Shown: positions 1 through 8,116, numbered from the stretch's first letter. The stretch is DNA of 64,000 nucleotides from Streptomyces sp. CB01635 (GCF_002803065.1 NZ_NNBL01000023.1:35781-99780), one strand, 5' to 3'. A program made the numbers and translations. The notes: generated from the sequence alone by a model not told the origin.

Positions 1-46
1 CCCCCGAACCAACCCCCGAACCAACCCCCGAACCAACCCCCGAACC
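1..46. repeat. 12-bp tandem repeat at window edge
   Basis: Nearly four head-to-tail copies of CCCCCGAACCAA, the last one cut to 10 nt and followed by one more GAACC. The array lies about 45 bp upstream of the first gene and may run on to the left of the window. No function can be assigned. Confidence 0.85.
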
Positions 47-91
47 GAACCACTCCAACTCATATGCCCGACTCGCCCGTATCCTGACGGA

Positions 92-2287
92 GTGAGCTGG
101 TTCCGGGCGCTGAAGGACACCACCCGCTCGGGCCTGAGTGTCGAGCGGAAACGCCTGGAACCCCTGATCGCGCTGCGCGGCGCCGCCGGTCTGGCCATCG
201 TGATCACGATCAGCCTCACGTTCTTCGGCCCCGCGGTCGCGGCGAGCTCCGCGTTCGGCGCGTTCCAGGCGGCGATCGCCACGTTCCAGCGCAGCTGGCG
301 CCCCCGCCCCGAGCTGGCCGTCGCCTCCGGCGCGAGCCTCGGCGTCTCGACGTTCCTCGGCTACCTCACCGGCGGCCACCTCGTCCTCTTCCTCGCGCTC
401 CTCGTCCTGTGGACGTTCCTTGCGGGCCTCGCCTGGGCGGCGGGCCCGACGATCGGCATCATCGCGTCGTCGAACGTCGCGATGATGCTGGTCACGATCA
501 CCCTGCCGACCTCGGTCGCGGCCGCCGCCGGGCACGCCGCGATGATGGTCTTCGGCGGTCTCGTCCAGGCCGCCCTCGTGATCCTCTTCCCGGTACGCAG
601 ATGGGGCGCGCACCGCGACGCCCTGGCCGACGCGCTCGCTGCCGAGGCCGACTATGCGCGCCGGCTGCGCCACGACCCGGTCGCCCCGTTCGACGGGGAA
701 CCGCTGATGCTGGCGCGCAGCGCCGCCGCGCTCACCCCGCGCCAGGCCCGCACCCGCCCGGCCCAACTGCGCGGGGCCCGCGGCATCGCCGAACGCATCC
801 GCCCGGTCCTCGCCTCCCTCGCGGACCCGGCCGTCGGCGTCCCGGACGAGGGGCCCGAACGCGAGCGCGTGCGGGAACTCCTGGGCGCGGCGGGCTCGAT
901 GCTGGACGCGGCGGCGCGGGCGATCCGCCACGGGGCCCCGGTCAAGGTGCCGCCGGCGGCGGTCGCCACGTTCAAGACCCCCGACACGGGGGCGATCCTC
1001 TCCGGCCCGGCGAAGCGCGCGGCGGCGCGCCTCGGCTCGCTCCTGAGGGACGTACTGGAGACCGCCGGCGCCCGGACGGACACCCAGCATCCCGAGCCCC
1101 GCAACGAGAACCCCCAGCTCGCCCGCCCCACCCTCGTGCGGCTGCTCCCCATCGCGGCCGGAGCGATGCGCAAGGAGCTGCATCGCGGGTCGCCGATTCT
1201 CCGGCACGCCATCCGGGTGTCGGCCGTCGCCGCGGTCGGCTACCTCATCGGCACCGCCCTCCCCTTCGGCCACGGCTATTGGGCGCCGATGGCCGCCGTC
1301 ATGGTCATGCGCCCCGACTTCTCGCAGACGTACTCGCGCGCGGTGGCCCGTTTCGGCGGCACGCTCATCGGAGTCGCCCTCGCCACCGGGCTCGTCCAGG
1401 TCGTTCACCCGGACACCGCCCTCTCCGCGACGCTCGCCGTCATCTGCGCGGGTCTGATGTACCTCGTGATGCGCACGGGCCAGCTCGCCGCGCAGGCCTG
1501 CATCGCCGCGTACGTCGTGTTCCTGCTCGGCATGGGCGGCGAGGCGTGGGACCAGACGGTCCCCGAGCGGGTCGTCCTCACGCTCGTCGGCGGCCTCCTC
1601 GCGATGCTGGCGTACGCGGTGTACCCGGCCTGGGAGACGCCCCGCTTGCGCACGCGCCTCGCGGACTGGCTGCTCGCCCTCGGCCGGTACGGCGCCGCCG
1701 TGATCGGCCGCTACGCGGAGCCCGGCGGCGGGAACCTGCCCGATGTGCGCGAGGCCCTGCTCGCCGCCCGCACGGCCGAACTCGCCTGGCAGGAGGCCGC
1801 GGCCAGGGCGCGGACCGAACCGGTGCGCCACCGCGGCCTCTCCCGCGCGGCGGCCGACGACGCCGAACACGCCCTGCGGCACATCGGCCGGGTCGAGATG
1901 CTGATGGAGGCCCACCTCCCCGAACGTGACGCGGCCCCGGTCCCGGCGGCCGCCCGCCTCGCGAAGGCGCTGCACACCGCCACGGAGGACGGCGCGCGGG
2001 CGGTGCGCGAGCGGCGGGTGCCGCAGTGGCAGGCGGTACGGGACGCTCTCGCGGACTGGGACGGCGAGGGCGTCCCGGACCGGGTCGTACGCAGGGGCGC
2101 GAGCCTGCTCCTCGAGGCCCTGGAGGAACTCTCCGACGCACTCGACACCGACGTACCCCCGATCACCCTGAAGCCCGACCCATCGCCCGAGGACCGGAAA
2201 CCCGAGGACCGGAAACCCGAGGACCGGAAACCCGAGGTTCAGAAACCCGAAGGGCCGCCCGGTCCGGAGGATCGAGCGGCCCGATGA
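92..2287 (+). CDS. FUSC-family membrane protein (putative aromatic acid exporter)
   Basis: A 731-residue protein with the two-halved layout of FUSC/YccS-like transporters. A hydrophobic cluster at about residues 28-170 is followed by a soluble stretch, and a second cluster at about 365-515 opens with a HGYWAPMAAVMVM-type segment typical of FUSC domains; a cytoplasmic tail follows. FUSC proteins are proposed to export aromatic acids or similar amphipathic compounds, but the substrate cannot be read here. The start is a GTG at 92 with almost no spacing from a GGAG, so a slightly later start is possible. The C-terminus ends in repeats of PEDRK encoded by a 15-bp DNA repeat, which look disordered and are probably not part of the transport fold. 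Confidence 0.8.
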   Translation: MSWFRALKDTTRSGLSVERKRLEPLIALRGAAGLAIVITISLTFFGPAVAASSAFGAFQAAIATFQRSWRPRPELAVASGASLGVSTFLGYLTGGHLVLFLALLVLWTFLAGLAWAAGPTIGIIASSNVAMMLVTITLPTSVAAAAGHAAMMVFGGLVQAALVILFPVRRWGAHRDALADALAAEADYARRLRHDPVAPFDGEPLMLARSAAALTPRQARTRPAQLRGARGIAERIRPVLASLADPAVGVPDEGPERERVRELLGAAGSMLDAAARAIRHGAPVKVPPAAVATFKTPDTGAILSGPAKRAAARLGSLLRDVLETAGARTDTQHPEPRNENPQLARPTLVRLLPIAAGAMRKELHRGSPILRHAIRVSAVAAVGYLIGTALPFGHGYWAPMAAVMVMRPDFSQTYSRAVARFGGTLIGVALATGLVQVVHPDTALSATLAVICAGLMYLVMRTGQLAAQACIAAYVVFLLGMGGEAWDQTVPERVVLTLVGGLLAMLAYAVYPAWETPRLRTRLADWLLALGRYGAAVIGRYAEPGGGNLPDVREALLAARTAELAWQEAAARARTEPVRHRGLSRAAADDAEHALRHIGRVEMLMEAHLPERDAAPVPAAARLAKALHTATEDGARAVRERRVPQWQAVRDALADWDGEGVPDRVVRRGASLLLEALEELSDALDTDVPPITLKPDPSPEDRKPEDRKPEDRKPEVQKPEGPPGPEDRAAR
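2186..2245. repeat. 15-bp coding tandem repeat
   Basis: Three identical copies and one diverged copy of a 15-bp unit (CCCGAGGACCGGAAA). It is in frame and encodes the repeated PEDRK tail of the FUSC protein. Because 15 is a multiple of three, copy-number change would lengthen or shorten the tail without a frameshift. Confidence 0.85.
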
Positions 2288-2339
2288 CGGGAGAGCGGCT
2301 CACGAGGCAGCCGCGAGGGAGCGAGGGAACCCGCCCGCG

Positions 2340-2831
2340 TCAGGACGTAGGCAGCCCCATCGTCGGGAACCCCGACGGCAGCTTCCCGTTGTCCGTCTTG
2401 CGGAAGGTGTCGTCGCCGAAGCCTTCCCACGACACCTTCAGGGTCGTGGCGTCGACGGACTTGACCTGCCCCATGTTCCGGTCGGTGTTCCCGTCGGCGC
2501 ACTTCAGGGTGAGCATCTGCATGCCCATCTCGTCGCCGGCGGTCCCGCTGCACACGTGCTCGCCGACCAGAGCCACCTTCTTGCCGCTGATGAGCAGGGC
2601 GACGCTCTTGCCCTGGGACGTGGTGACCCAACTGCCCTGAAGACTCCCGGACTTCCCGCCGGAGCCGGAACCACTCGTGTCGCCGCCCGTGGACGCCGTG
2701 GCCGAGGCCTGCGGCGTCTCCTTGGACTTGCCGCCGTCGCCCCCGTCACCGTTGTCGCTGCTGCATCCGGTGATCACGAGCGCCGCGACGACTCCCGCCG
2801 CGGCGGCGCCGATCCGTACGCGCTTCAGCAC
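2340..2831 (-). CDS. Putative lipoprotein
   Basis: A 163-residue protein with a short basic N-terminus, a hydrophobic core and the lipobox VITGC, so Cys23 should be lipidated after signal peptidase II cleavage and the protein held on the outer face of the membrane. A low-complexity Ser/Gly/Lys/Thr linker (about residues 24-65) follows, then a compact domain with two cysteines (CSGTAG... and LKCADGN) that could form a disulfide. The domain begins at GSWVTTSQG, resembling small Streptomyces lipoproteins of unknown role. It is convergent with the FUSC gene. No function is assigned. Confidence 0.75.
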   Translation of the reverse strand: MLKRVRIGAAAAGVVAALVITGCSSDNGDGGDGGKSKETPQASATASTGGDTSGSGSGGKSGSLQGSWVTTSQGKSVALLISGKKVALVGEHVCSGTAGDEMGMQMLTLKCADGNTDRNMGQVKSVDATTLKVSWEGFGDDTFRKTDNGKLPSGFPTMGLPTS

Positions 2832-2906
2832 AAGATCCCCCTACGTTGCGGATGTGACTGCCGGTACGTGGCCCGGCCCGCAGCAAGCTACCAGCCGCCC
2901 CTCACG

Positions 2907-3212
2907 TCACCAGGAAGACTTCCGCACCCCGGGCAGGAAGCCCGCATGCGCCTGCCCGCGCAGGTTCACCCTGGAGAGGCCGAAGGCGCGCAGATATCCG
3001 CGCGGCCGGCCGTCGACGCTGTCGCGGTTGCGTACGCGCGTGGCACTCGCGTCCCGCGGCTGACGTGCCAACTCCCTTTGTGCGGCTGCCCGTTCCGCGT
3101 CGGTGGACGACAGCCGGCGCACGATCTCGTTGAGCTCGGCCCGGCGCGCGGCGTATCGGGCGACGACCCTCCGGCGCTTCTCGTTCTTCGCGATCTTGCT
3201 CTTCTTGGCCAT
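2907..3212 (-). CDS. rpsN: 30S ribosomal protein S14, zinc-independent paralogue
   Basis: A 101-residue S14 of the long type, starting MAKKSKIAKNEKRR and ending GFLPGVRKSSW. It has no cysteine, so it lacks the CxxC...CxxC zinc ribbon of short S14. Such C-minus copies replace zinc-binding S14 under zinc starvation in actinobacteria. Its ATG overlaps the TGA of the L28 gene (TGATG on the minus strand), which implies translational coupling. The L33, L31 and S18 paralogues lie on the other strand of the same island. Identity is certain; zinc-dependent expression is inferred from the family and the nearby operator. Confidence 0.97.
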   Translation of the reverse strand: MAKKSKIAKNEKRRRVVARYAARRAELNEIVRRLSSTDAERAAAQRELARQPRDASATRVRNRDSVDGRPRGYLRAFGLSRVNLRGQAHAGFLPGVRKSSW

Positions 3213-3448
3213 CAGATCCTCACTCCACGGGCACGAATTCTGGCGACGGCGGCCTCGACGCCGATCGCGTCGACGGTCCTGATCGCCCTGGCGCTCAGCC
3301 GCAGCTGTACGTGTCTGCCCTCGCTCGGCAGCCAGTAGCGCTTGCGCTGGACGTTCGGGTCGAAGCGGCGTGACGTGCGCCGGTGGGAGTGGGAGATGCG
3401 GTTGCCGAAGCCGGGGGCGGCCCCGGTCAGCATGCAGTGCGCGGACAA
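3212..3448 (-). CDS. rpmB: 50S ribosomal protein L28
   Basis: A 78-residue L28 (MSAHCMLTGAAPGFGNRISHSH...). The start is TTG at 3446-3448, chosen because the family begins MSAHC and an AGAGAGG sequence lies about 8-14 nt upstream; the next ATG would remove five conserved residues. It has only one cysteine, near the N-terminus, so it cannot form the four-cysteine zinc site of some L28 proteins. It is the first gene of a two-gene minus-strand unit with rpsN and diverges from the rpmG promoter across about 126 bp. Confidence 0.95.
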   Translation of the reverse strand: MSAHCMLTGAAPGFGNRISHSHRRTSRRFDPNVQRKRYWLPSEGRHVQLRLSARAIRTVDAIGVEAAVARIRARGVRI

Positions 3449-3480
3449 AACGACGTACCTCTCTCGTTGGCTGTGGCCCC

Positions 3481-3535
3481 GTGACCCGGAGCTGTGACCC
3501 GAAGGCCGCGCGGCCCCCTGGCCCTGTGACCCGGA
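3481..3535. repeat. GTGACCCG direct repeats in divergent intergenic region
   Basis: Three direct copies of GTGACCCG (3481, 3494, 3526), two of them extended to GTGACCCGGA, sit upstream of rpmB in the divergent rpmB/rpmG region. They do not match the Zur box. They may be regulatory or simply a local duplication. Confidence 0.5.
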
Positions 3536-3540
3536 TCGTT

Positions 3541-3568
3541 TTGGAAACGGGATTCATTTTCATATACT
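3541..3568 (+). promoter_or_regulatory. Leaderless promoter for rpmG operon
   Basis: A -35 of TTGGAA (3541-3546), a 16-bp spacer and a -10 of TATACT (3563-3568). The expected transcription start about 7 nt after the -10 falls on the A of the rpmG ATG at 3575, so the transcript is predicted to be leaderless. No ribosome binding site is visible before rpmG, which agrees. Confidence 0.65.
3542..3562. promoter_or_regulatory. Putative Zur operator
   Basis: A 21-bp imperfect inverted repeat with outer half-sites TGGAAA and TTTTCA. The minus-strand half reads TGAAAATGA, close to the Streptomyces Zur box. It covers the -35 and spacer of the rpmG promoter, which suits zinc-dependent repression of the C-minus ribosomal gene cluster. 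The assignment is inferred from motif and context. Confidence 0.6.
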
Positions 3569-3574
3569 AGCCAC

Positions 3575-3739
3575 ATGGCACGCAACGAACTCCGCCCAGT
3601 GATCAAGCTCAGGTCCACCGCGGGTACGGGCCACACCTACGTGACCCGCAAGAACCGCCGTAACGACCCCGACCGCGTGACCCTGCGCAAGTACGACCCG
3701 GTCGCACGCCGTCACGTCGACTTCCGAGAGGAGCGCTGA
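3575..3739 (+). CDS. rpmG: 50S ribosomal protein L33, zinc-independent paralogue
   Basis: A 54-residue L33 starting MARNELRPVIKLRSTAGTG and ending RRHVDFREER. It has no cysteine, whereas zinc-binding L33 carries two CxxC pairs. It has no visible Shine-Dalgarno sequence and is probably translated from a leaderless mRNA starting at its ATG. It is first in a tightly packed unit with rpmE, the COG0523 gene and rpsR; only 5 nt separate it from rpmE. Confidence 0.95.
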   Translation: MARNELRPVIKLRSTAGTGHTYVTRKNRRNDPDRVTLRKYDPVARRHVDFREER

Positions 3740-3744
3740 GCCCC

Positions 3745-3999
3745 GTGCGCAAGGACATCCACCCCGACTACGGCCCGGTCGTCTTCCGCGACCGCGCCGC
3801 GAACCACGCCTTCCTCACCCGGTCCACCGCCACCAGCGACAAGACCGTCGAGTGGGAGGACGGCCGGACCTACCCCGTCATCGACGTCGAGATCTCGAAC
3901 GTGAGCCACCCCTTCTACACGGGCAACGCGCGCGTCCTCGACACCGCCGGCCGCGTGGAGCGCTTCGAGCGGCGCTTCGGGAAGAGGGGTGGCCGGTGA
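3745..3999 (+). CDS. rpmE2: 50S ribosomal protein L31 type B
   Basis: An 84-residue type B L31 (MRKDIHPDYGPVVFRDRAAN...) without the CxxC zinc motif of type A L31. In other bacteria type B L31 displaces the zinc form when Zur is inactive. The GTG start at 3745 is preceded by GAGAGGAG inside the end of rpmG, so translation is probably coupled. Its TGA overlaps the GTG of the next gene (GTGA at 3996-3999). Confidence 0.95.
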   Translation: MRKDIHPDYGPVVFRDRAANHAFLTRSTATSDKTVEWEDGRTYPVIDVEISNVSHPFYTGNARVLDTAGRVERFERRFGKRGGR

Positions 4000-5174
4000 C
4001 CCGGCTGCCCGTAGTGATCGTCGGCGGCCTGCACGCGGAAGCGCGCCGGGCCGCCGTCGAGGAACTGCTCGTCACGGTCCCGGGCAGCGTCGCGCTCCAC
4101 CACGACCTCTCAACTGCCGTACAAGGCACAGTCGTACGGACCCTGCGCGACGCCACCGGGGTCCTCGGCACCGGCGAGGCGCCCCTCGTCAACGACTGCG
4201 CGTGCTGCGCCCTGCGCGAGGACCTGGTCCCCGAACTGGAGCGGCTCGCGGACGCCGGGCTCACCCTCCCCCAAGCTCTCGGCTCCGCTCGGGCGGAGGG
4301 GACCTCCATCGCGATCGTCGAACTGTGGGACTCCGTCGAGCCCAAGGCGATGGCCGAGGTCATCGCCGCGCACGGCGGGCCCGAGCTCTCCGTCACCGGC
4401 GTCATCACCGGCGTGGACCCCGCGCTCCTGCTGCCGTACCTCGGGAACGGCGACGACCTCATGGACGCCGGACTCGCGGCGGCCGCCACCGACCAGCGCA
4501 CCATCGCCGACACCTGGGCCAGGCAGCTCGAATACGCTCCCGTGCTCGCCCTCGTGGATTCCCCCGAGGCCGACGACGCGGACCGGGCCCTGCTCGCCCA
4601 GCTCCACCCGACAGCCCGCCAAGTCCGGATCGGTCACGGCGAGTTGGCGGGCGCCGCGCTCGGCGGATTCGACGTGGACGCGGCAGCGGCGGCCCAGCAT
4701 CCGGCGTGCGCGCTGCTGCCCGCGGACGCGGACGAGGCGGGTGTCTCCACACTCGTCTGGCACCGCGACCGGCCGTTCCACCCGGAGCGGCTCTACGCGG
4801 CCCTGGAGGATCTGACCTGCGCGGCGGCCCGCAGCCGCGGCCGGTTCTGGCTCGCCGACCGCCCCGACACGCTCCTGCACTGGGACGCGGCGGGCGGCGC
4901 GCTGTGCGTCGAGAGCGCGGGGCCCTGGCTGGTGTCCCTGCCGGACGCCGCCTGGGACATGGTCCCGCCGGTCCGCCGCGCGGCCGCCGCCCTGGACTGG
5001 CACCCGCAGCACGGCGACTGCTGCCAGCACCTCGTCTTCACGTCACCCGGACTCGACCGCGACGGCCTCGCCGAGATCCTCGAGTCCTGCCTGCTCACCG
5101 ACGCCGAGTACGGCGCGGGCCGCGAGTCCTGGAAGGGCCTGCCCCGCGCCTTCGACACCCTCCTGGAGATCTGA
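3996..5174 (+). CDS. COG0523 (CobW-like) protein with degenerate P-loop
   Basis: A 392-residue member of the COG0523 metallochaperone group. It keeps the metal-binding CxCC motif (Cys68, Cys70, Cys71 in NDCACCALRED), and the C-terminal half reads RGRFWLADRP as in CobW_C domains. Zur-controlled members are thought to hand zinc to client proteins, and its place among zinc-independent ribosomal genes supports that role. The Walker A motif expected after VVIVGG is missing: the sequence is GGLHAEARRAA instead of GxxxxGKT, so ordinary GTP hydrolysis is doubtful. Residues 92-103 are encoded by an inserted Streptomyces-type palindromic element. The start overlaps rpmE and the stop abuts rpsR. Confidence 0.85.
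   Translation: MTRLPVVIVGGLHAEARRAAVEELLVTVPGSVALHHDLSTAVQGTVVRTLRDATGVLGTGEAPLVNDCACCALREDLVPELERLADAGLTLPQALGSARAEGTSIAIVELWDSVEPKAMAEVIAAHGGPELSVTGVITGVDPALLLPYLGNGDDLMDAGLAAAATDQRTIADTWARQLEYAPVLALVDSPEADDADRALLAQLHPTARQVRIGHGELAGAALGGFDVDAAAAAQHPACALLPADADEAGVSTLVWHRDRPFHPERLYAALEDLTCAAARSRGRFWLADRPDTLLHWDAAGGALCVESAGPWLVSLPDAAWDMVPPVRRAAAALDWHPQHGDCCQHLVFTSPGLDRDGLAEILESCLLTDAEYGAGRESWKGLPRAFDTLLEI
4266..4301. repeat. In-frame palindromic repeat inside the COG0523 gene
   Basis: A 36-bp segment beginning CTCCCCCAAGCTCTCGGCTC and ending GGCGGAGGGG resembles the small palindromic elements common between Streptomyces genes. It adds exactly 12 codons (LPQALGSARAEG) and is flanked on both sides by ACC, which could be a short target duplication. 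The assignment to a repeat family is from memory of the sequence style and needs a genome search. Confidence 0.6.
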
Positions 5175-5435
5175 ATGCCCCCGCGCAACCCTGCCCGCAA
5201 CCCCGTCGGCAGGCCTGACCGCAAGCCGGCCAAGTCCCGCCCCAATCCCCTGGACCATGCGAAGATCACGTACATCGACTACAAGGACACGGACCTGCTG
5301 CGGAAGTTCATCTCCGACCGCGGCAAGATCCGCAGCCGTCGCGTCACCCGGGTCACGGCACAGCAGCAGCGCCAGATCGCCGCGGCGATCAAGAACGCAC
5401 GCGAGATGGCACTGCTGCCGTACGTCACACGCTGA
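5175..5435 (+). CDS. rpsR2: 30S ribosomal protein S18 paralogue
   Basis: An 86-residue S18 with the conserved core YIDYKDTDLLRKFISDRGKI and KNAREMALLPYV. It contains no cysteine, unlike primary S18 proteins that carry an N-terminal KPCxxC pair. The ATG directly follows the stop of the COG0523 gene. It completes the set of zinc-independent ribosomal proteins and is the last gene of the rpmG operon, facing the aldehyde dehydrogenase gene. Confidence 0.95.
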   Translation: MPPRNPARNPVGRPDRKPAKSRPNPLDHAKITYIDYKDTDLLRKFISDRGKIRSRRVTRVTAQQQRQIAAAIKNAREMALLPYVTR

Positions 5436-5459
5436 CCGAACCGCCGGAGCGGGCGGGCG

Positions 5460-6917
5460 TCAGAAGGGGAACTGGCTCCGGCCGTGCTGCACGGAGATCC
5501 ACTTCTGCGTGGTGAACGCCTCGACCGTCGCCTCGCCGTTCAGCCGGCCGAGCCCGGACCGCTTCTCGCCTCCGAACGCGACGAGCGGCTCGTCGTGCAC
5601 CGTCCCGTCGTTGACGTGGATCATCCCGGTGTCGATGCGCCGTGCGAACGCGACGCCCCGCTCCACGTCCCGCGTGTGGACGGCCCCGCTCAGCCCGTAC
5701 GGGGTGTCGTTCGCGATCGCCACCGCCTCCTCGTCCCCGTCGAACGGGATGAGGAGCGCGACCGGCCCGAAGATCTCCTGCCGCAGCACCGGGGAGTCGG
5801 CCGGCAGGTCCGTCAGGATGCTCGGCTCGACCAGATTGCCGACGGCCTTGCCGTGCAGCAGTGCGGTCGCGCCCTCCGCGAGCGCCTGGTCGACGACGCC
5901 CGAAACGACCTCCGCCTGTGTGGAGTTGATGACGGGACCGATGACGGTCGACGGATCGCGGGGGTCGCCCACCTTGAGGGACCTGACCTTGGCGACGAAC
6001 TTCTCGGTGAACTCCTTCTCCACCTTGCGGTCGACCAGGATTCGGTTGGCGGCCATGCAGACCTGGCCCTGGTGCACGTACCGGCTGAAGACCGCCGCGT
6101 CGACCGCGTAGTCGATGTCCGCGTCGTCGAGCACGGTCAGCGCGCTGTTGCCGCCCAGCTCCAGGACGGCGTGCTTGAACTGGGAGGCGCACACCGTCGC
6201 GACGTGCTGGCCCACCGCGTCGGAGCCGGTGAAGGAGATGACCTTCGGCACGGGGTGAGTGAGGAGCGCGTCGCCTATCTCGGCGATGTCGGTGATGACC
6301 ACGTTGAGCAGACCGGCCGGCAGGCCCGCGTCCTCGAAGATCTTCGCGACCAGGGAGCCACCGCAGATCGGGGTGTTCTGGTGCGGCTTGAGCACCACGC
6401 CGTTGCCGAGGGCCAGCGCGGGCGCGACCGACTTCAGCGACAGCAGGAACGGGAAGTTGAAGGGGCTGATGACCCCCACGACCCCGACGGGAACGCGGTA
6501 GAGCCGGTTCTCCTTGCCGTCGACGGGCGACGGGATGACCCGACCCTGGGGGCGCAGCGCCAGCTGGATCGACTCGCGCAGGAACTCCTTGGCGAGATGC
6601 AGCTCGAACCCGGCCTTGAGCCGCGTACCGCCGAGTTCGTCGACGATCGCGTCGGATATCTCGTCCTCGCGCTCCTCGACCAGGCGCAGCGCCCGCTCGA
6701 AGACGAGGCGGCGCGTGTACGCGTTGGTGTCGGCCCAGCTCTTCTGCGCCCGCTCGGCCGCGCGGTAGGCCTCGTCGACCTCGTCGGCCGACGCCACGGT
6801 GATGGAGGCCAGCTTGTCACCGCTGTACGGGTTGAAGTCGATGATGTCCCACGCCCCGCGGCCGGGACGCCATGAACCGTCGATGTATTGCTGGGCCAGT
6901 TCGGTGAAGTAGGACAT
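5460..6917 (-). CDS. NAD(P)-dependent aldehyde dehydrogenase
   Basis: A 485-residue aldehyde dehydrogenase that oxidises an aldehyde to the acid with NAD(P)+. The catalytic residues are visible: Asn154 in SPFNFP, Lys177 in VVLKP, Glu253 in LELGG and nucleophile Cys287 in GQVCM, plus the EIFGP motif. The FNFPFLL and VAFGGEKRSGLGR segments resemble benzaldehyde/vanillin-type dehydrogenases, so an aromatic aldehyde is a reasonable but unproven substrate. It stands alone, convergent with rpsR2, and is separated from the next minus-strand gene by 144 bp. Confidence 0.92.
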   Translation of the reverse strand: MSYFTELAQQYIDGSWRPGRGAWDIIDFNPYSGDKLASITVASADEVDEAYRAAERAQKSWADTNAYTRRLVFERALRLVEEREDEISDAIVDELGGTRLKAGFELHLAKEFLRESIQLALRPQGRVIPSPVDGKENRLYRVPVGVVGVISPFNFPFLLSLKSVAPALALGNGVVLKPHQNTPICGGSLVAKIFEDAGLPAGLLNVVITDIAEIGDALLTHPVPKVISFTGSDAVGQHVATVCASQFKHAVLELGGNSALTVLDDADIDYAVDAAVFSRYVHQGQVCMAANRILVDRKVEKEFTEKFVAKVRSLKVGDPRDPSTVIGPVINSTQAEVVSGVVDQALAEGATALLHGKAVGNLVEPSILTDLPADSPVLRQEIFGPVALLIPFDGDEEAVAIANDTPYGLSGAVHTRDVERGVAFARRIDTGMIHVNDGTVHDEPLVAFGGEKRSGLGRLNGEATVEAFTTQKWISVQHGRSQFPF

Positions 6918-7061
6918 GAGATCCCTTGCTGCTGCCGGCAGACACCTAATGGCTCGTCATCTTACGTCTGTACCAGTCGAGTTGTGGCCCGGACAGGACG
7001 TCCACCCGATCGTCATCGGTCGTAAGACGCGACAGGAGCAGTGCTTCTCGGCCAGTCCCGG

Positions 7062-7928
7062 TCAGCCGTTCTTGGCCAGCAGGCCCCGGATGATGTCCAC
7101 GCTCTCCTGCGGCGTCGGGCACTCCGACTGGAGCTGCTTCATCGACCGCGCGTACTGCGTGACGTCCTCGCGCTTGTCGAGGTAGAGGGCGCTGGTGAGC
7201 TGCTCCATGTAGACGATGTCGGAGAGGTCGGACTCCGGGAAGCTGAGCATCGCGAAGGCGCCGGTCTCACCCGAGTGGCCACCGAAGCCGAACGGCATGA
7301 CCTGGAGCGTGACGTTGGGCCGCTCGGAGACGTCGATCAGATGCTGGAGCTGACCCTGCAACACTTTCCGTCCTCCGTACGGGCGTTGCAGCGCCGCCTC
7401 GTCGAGCACCACGTGGAACTCGGGGGCGCGCTCGGAGACGAGGAGCTTCTGCCGCTCGAGGCGCAGCGCCACGCGCCGGTCGATGTCCGCCTTCGGTGCG
7501 TCCTTCATGCCCCTCGCGACGACCGCGTGCGCGTACCCCTCGGTCTGAAGCAGCCCGTGCACGAACTGCACCTCGTAGGCGCGGATGAGCGACGCGGCGC
7601 CCTCCAGGCCGACATAGGTGGGGAACCAGCCGGGCAGGACGTCCGAGTACGTATGCCACCAGCCCGCGACGTTGGCCTCCTTGACGAGGGAGAGGAGCGC
7701 GCCGCGCTCCGCCTCGTCGGCGACGCCGTACAGGGTCAGCAGGTCCTCGACGTCCCTGGCCTTGAAGCTCACCCGTCCCAACTCCATGCGGCTGATCTTG
7801 GATTCGGATGCGCGGATCGAGTAGCCGGCCGCTTCCCGGGTGATGCCACGCGATTCGCGCAGGCGCCTCAGTTGCGAGCCCAGCAGGATGCGTCGCACCA
7901 CTGAGCCGCTCGACTCTCCCGCACTCAC
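7062..7928 (-). CDS. XRE-family regulator with DUF5753 domain
   Basis: A 288-residue regulator. An N-terminal helix-turn-helix (about residues 17-70, LGSQLRRLRESRGITREAAG...) is followed by a DUF5753 domain (from about residue 90). This is the WhiJ-like architecture abundant in Streptomyces, usually paired with small DUF397 proteins; such sets influence development and antibiotic production. The GTG start at 7928 has GGGAGG upstream. It diverges from the ATPase gene and a DUF397 gene lies 0.9 kb away, so the three probably form one module. Ligand and target are not known. Confidence 0.9.
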   Translation of the reverse strand: MSAGESSGSVVRRILLGSQLRRLRESRGITREAAGYSIRASESKISRMELGRVSFKARDVEDLLTLYGVADEAERGALLSLVKEANVAGWWHTYSDVLPGWFPTYVGLEGAASLIRAYEVQFVHGLLQTEGYAHAVVARGMKDAPKADIDRRVALRLERQKLLVSERAPEFHVVLDEAALQRPYGGRKVLQGQLQHLIDVSERPNVTLQVMPFGFGGHSGETGAFAMLSFPESDLSDIVYMEQLTSALYLDKREDVTQYARSMKQLQSECPTPQESVDIIRGLLAKNG

Positions 7929-8090
7929 GTCGCTCCACCCTCCCGATCGCTCCAGCAGCCGAAGTCTGCCATTAAAACGCTCCGGCCCGTACTCGTTCGG
8001 TTACAGAAACGGAAAGGTTGCGAAAGGTCTCCACAAGAAGTCGTGGGAAGAAATGAGCAACAAGTGGTACGTGGGGGGACAGGCCGGGCG

Positions 8091-8116
8091 CGTGCACGTG
8101 CATCTGCCCTTGCATC
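8091..8116 (+). promoter_or_regulatory. 26-bp element upstream of ATPase gene
   Basis: Starts with CGTGCACGTGCATCTGCCC and ends TTGCATC. It lies 78 nt before the ATG at 8195 and holds the perfect 10-bp palindrome TGCACGTGCA plus two direct TGCATCTGC copies (the second running just past it). The same 26 bp with one mismatch occurs upstream of the DUF397 gene in the same orientation relative to the gene. Candidate operator or promoter element. Confidence 0.7.
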
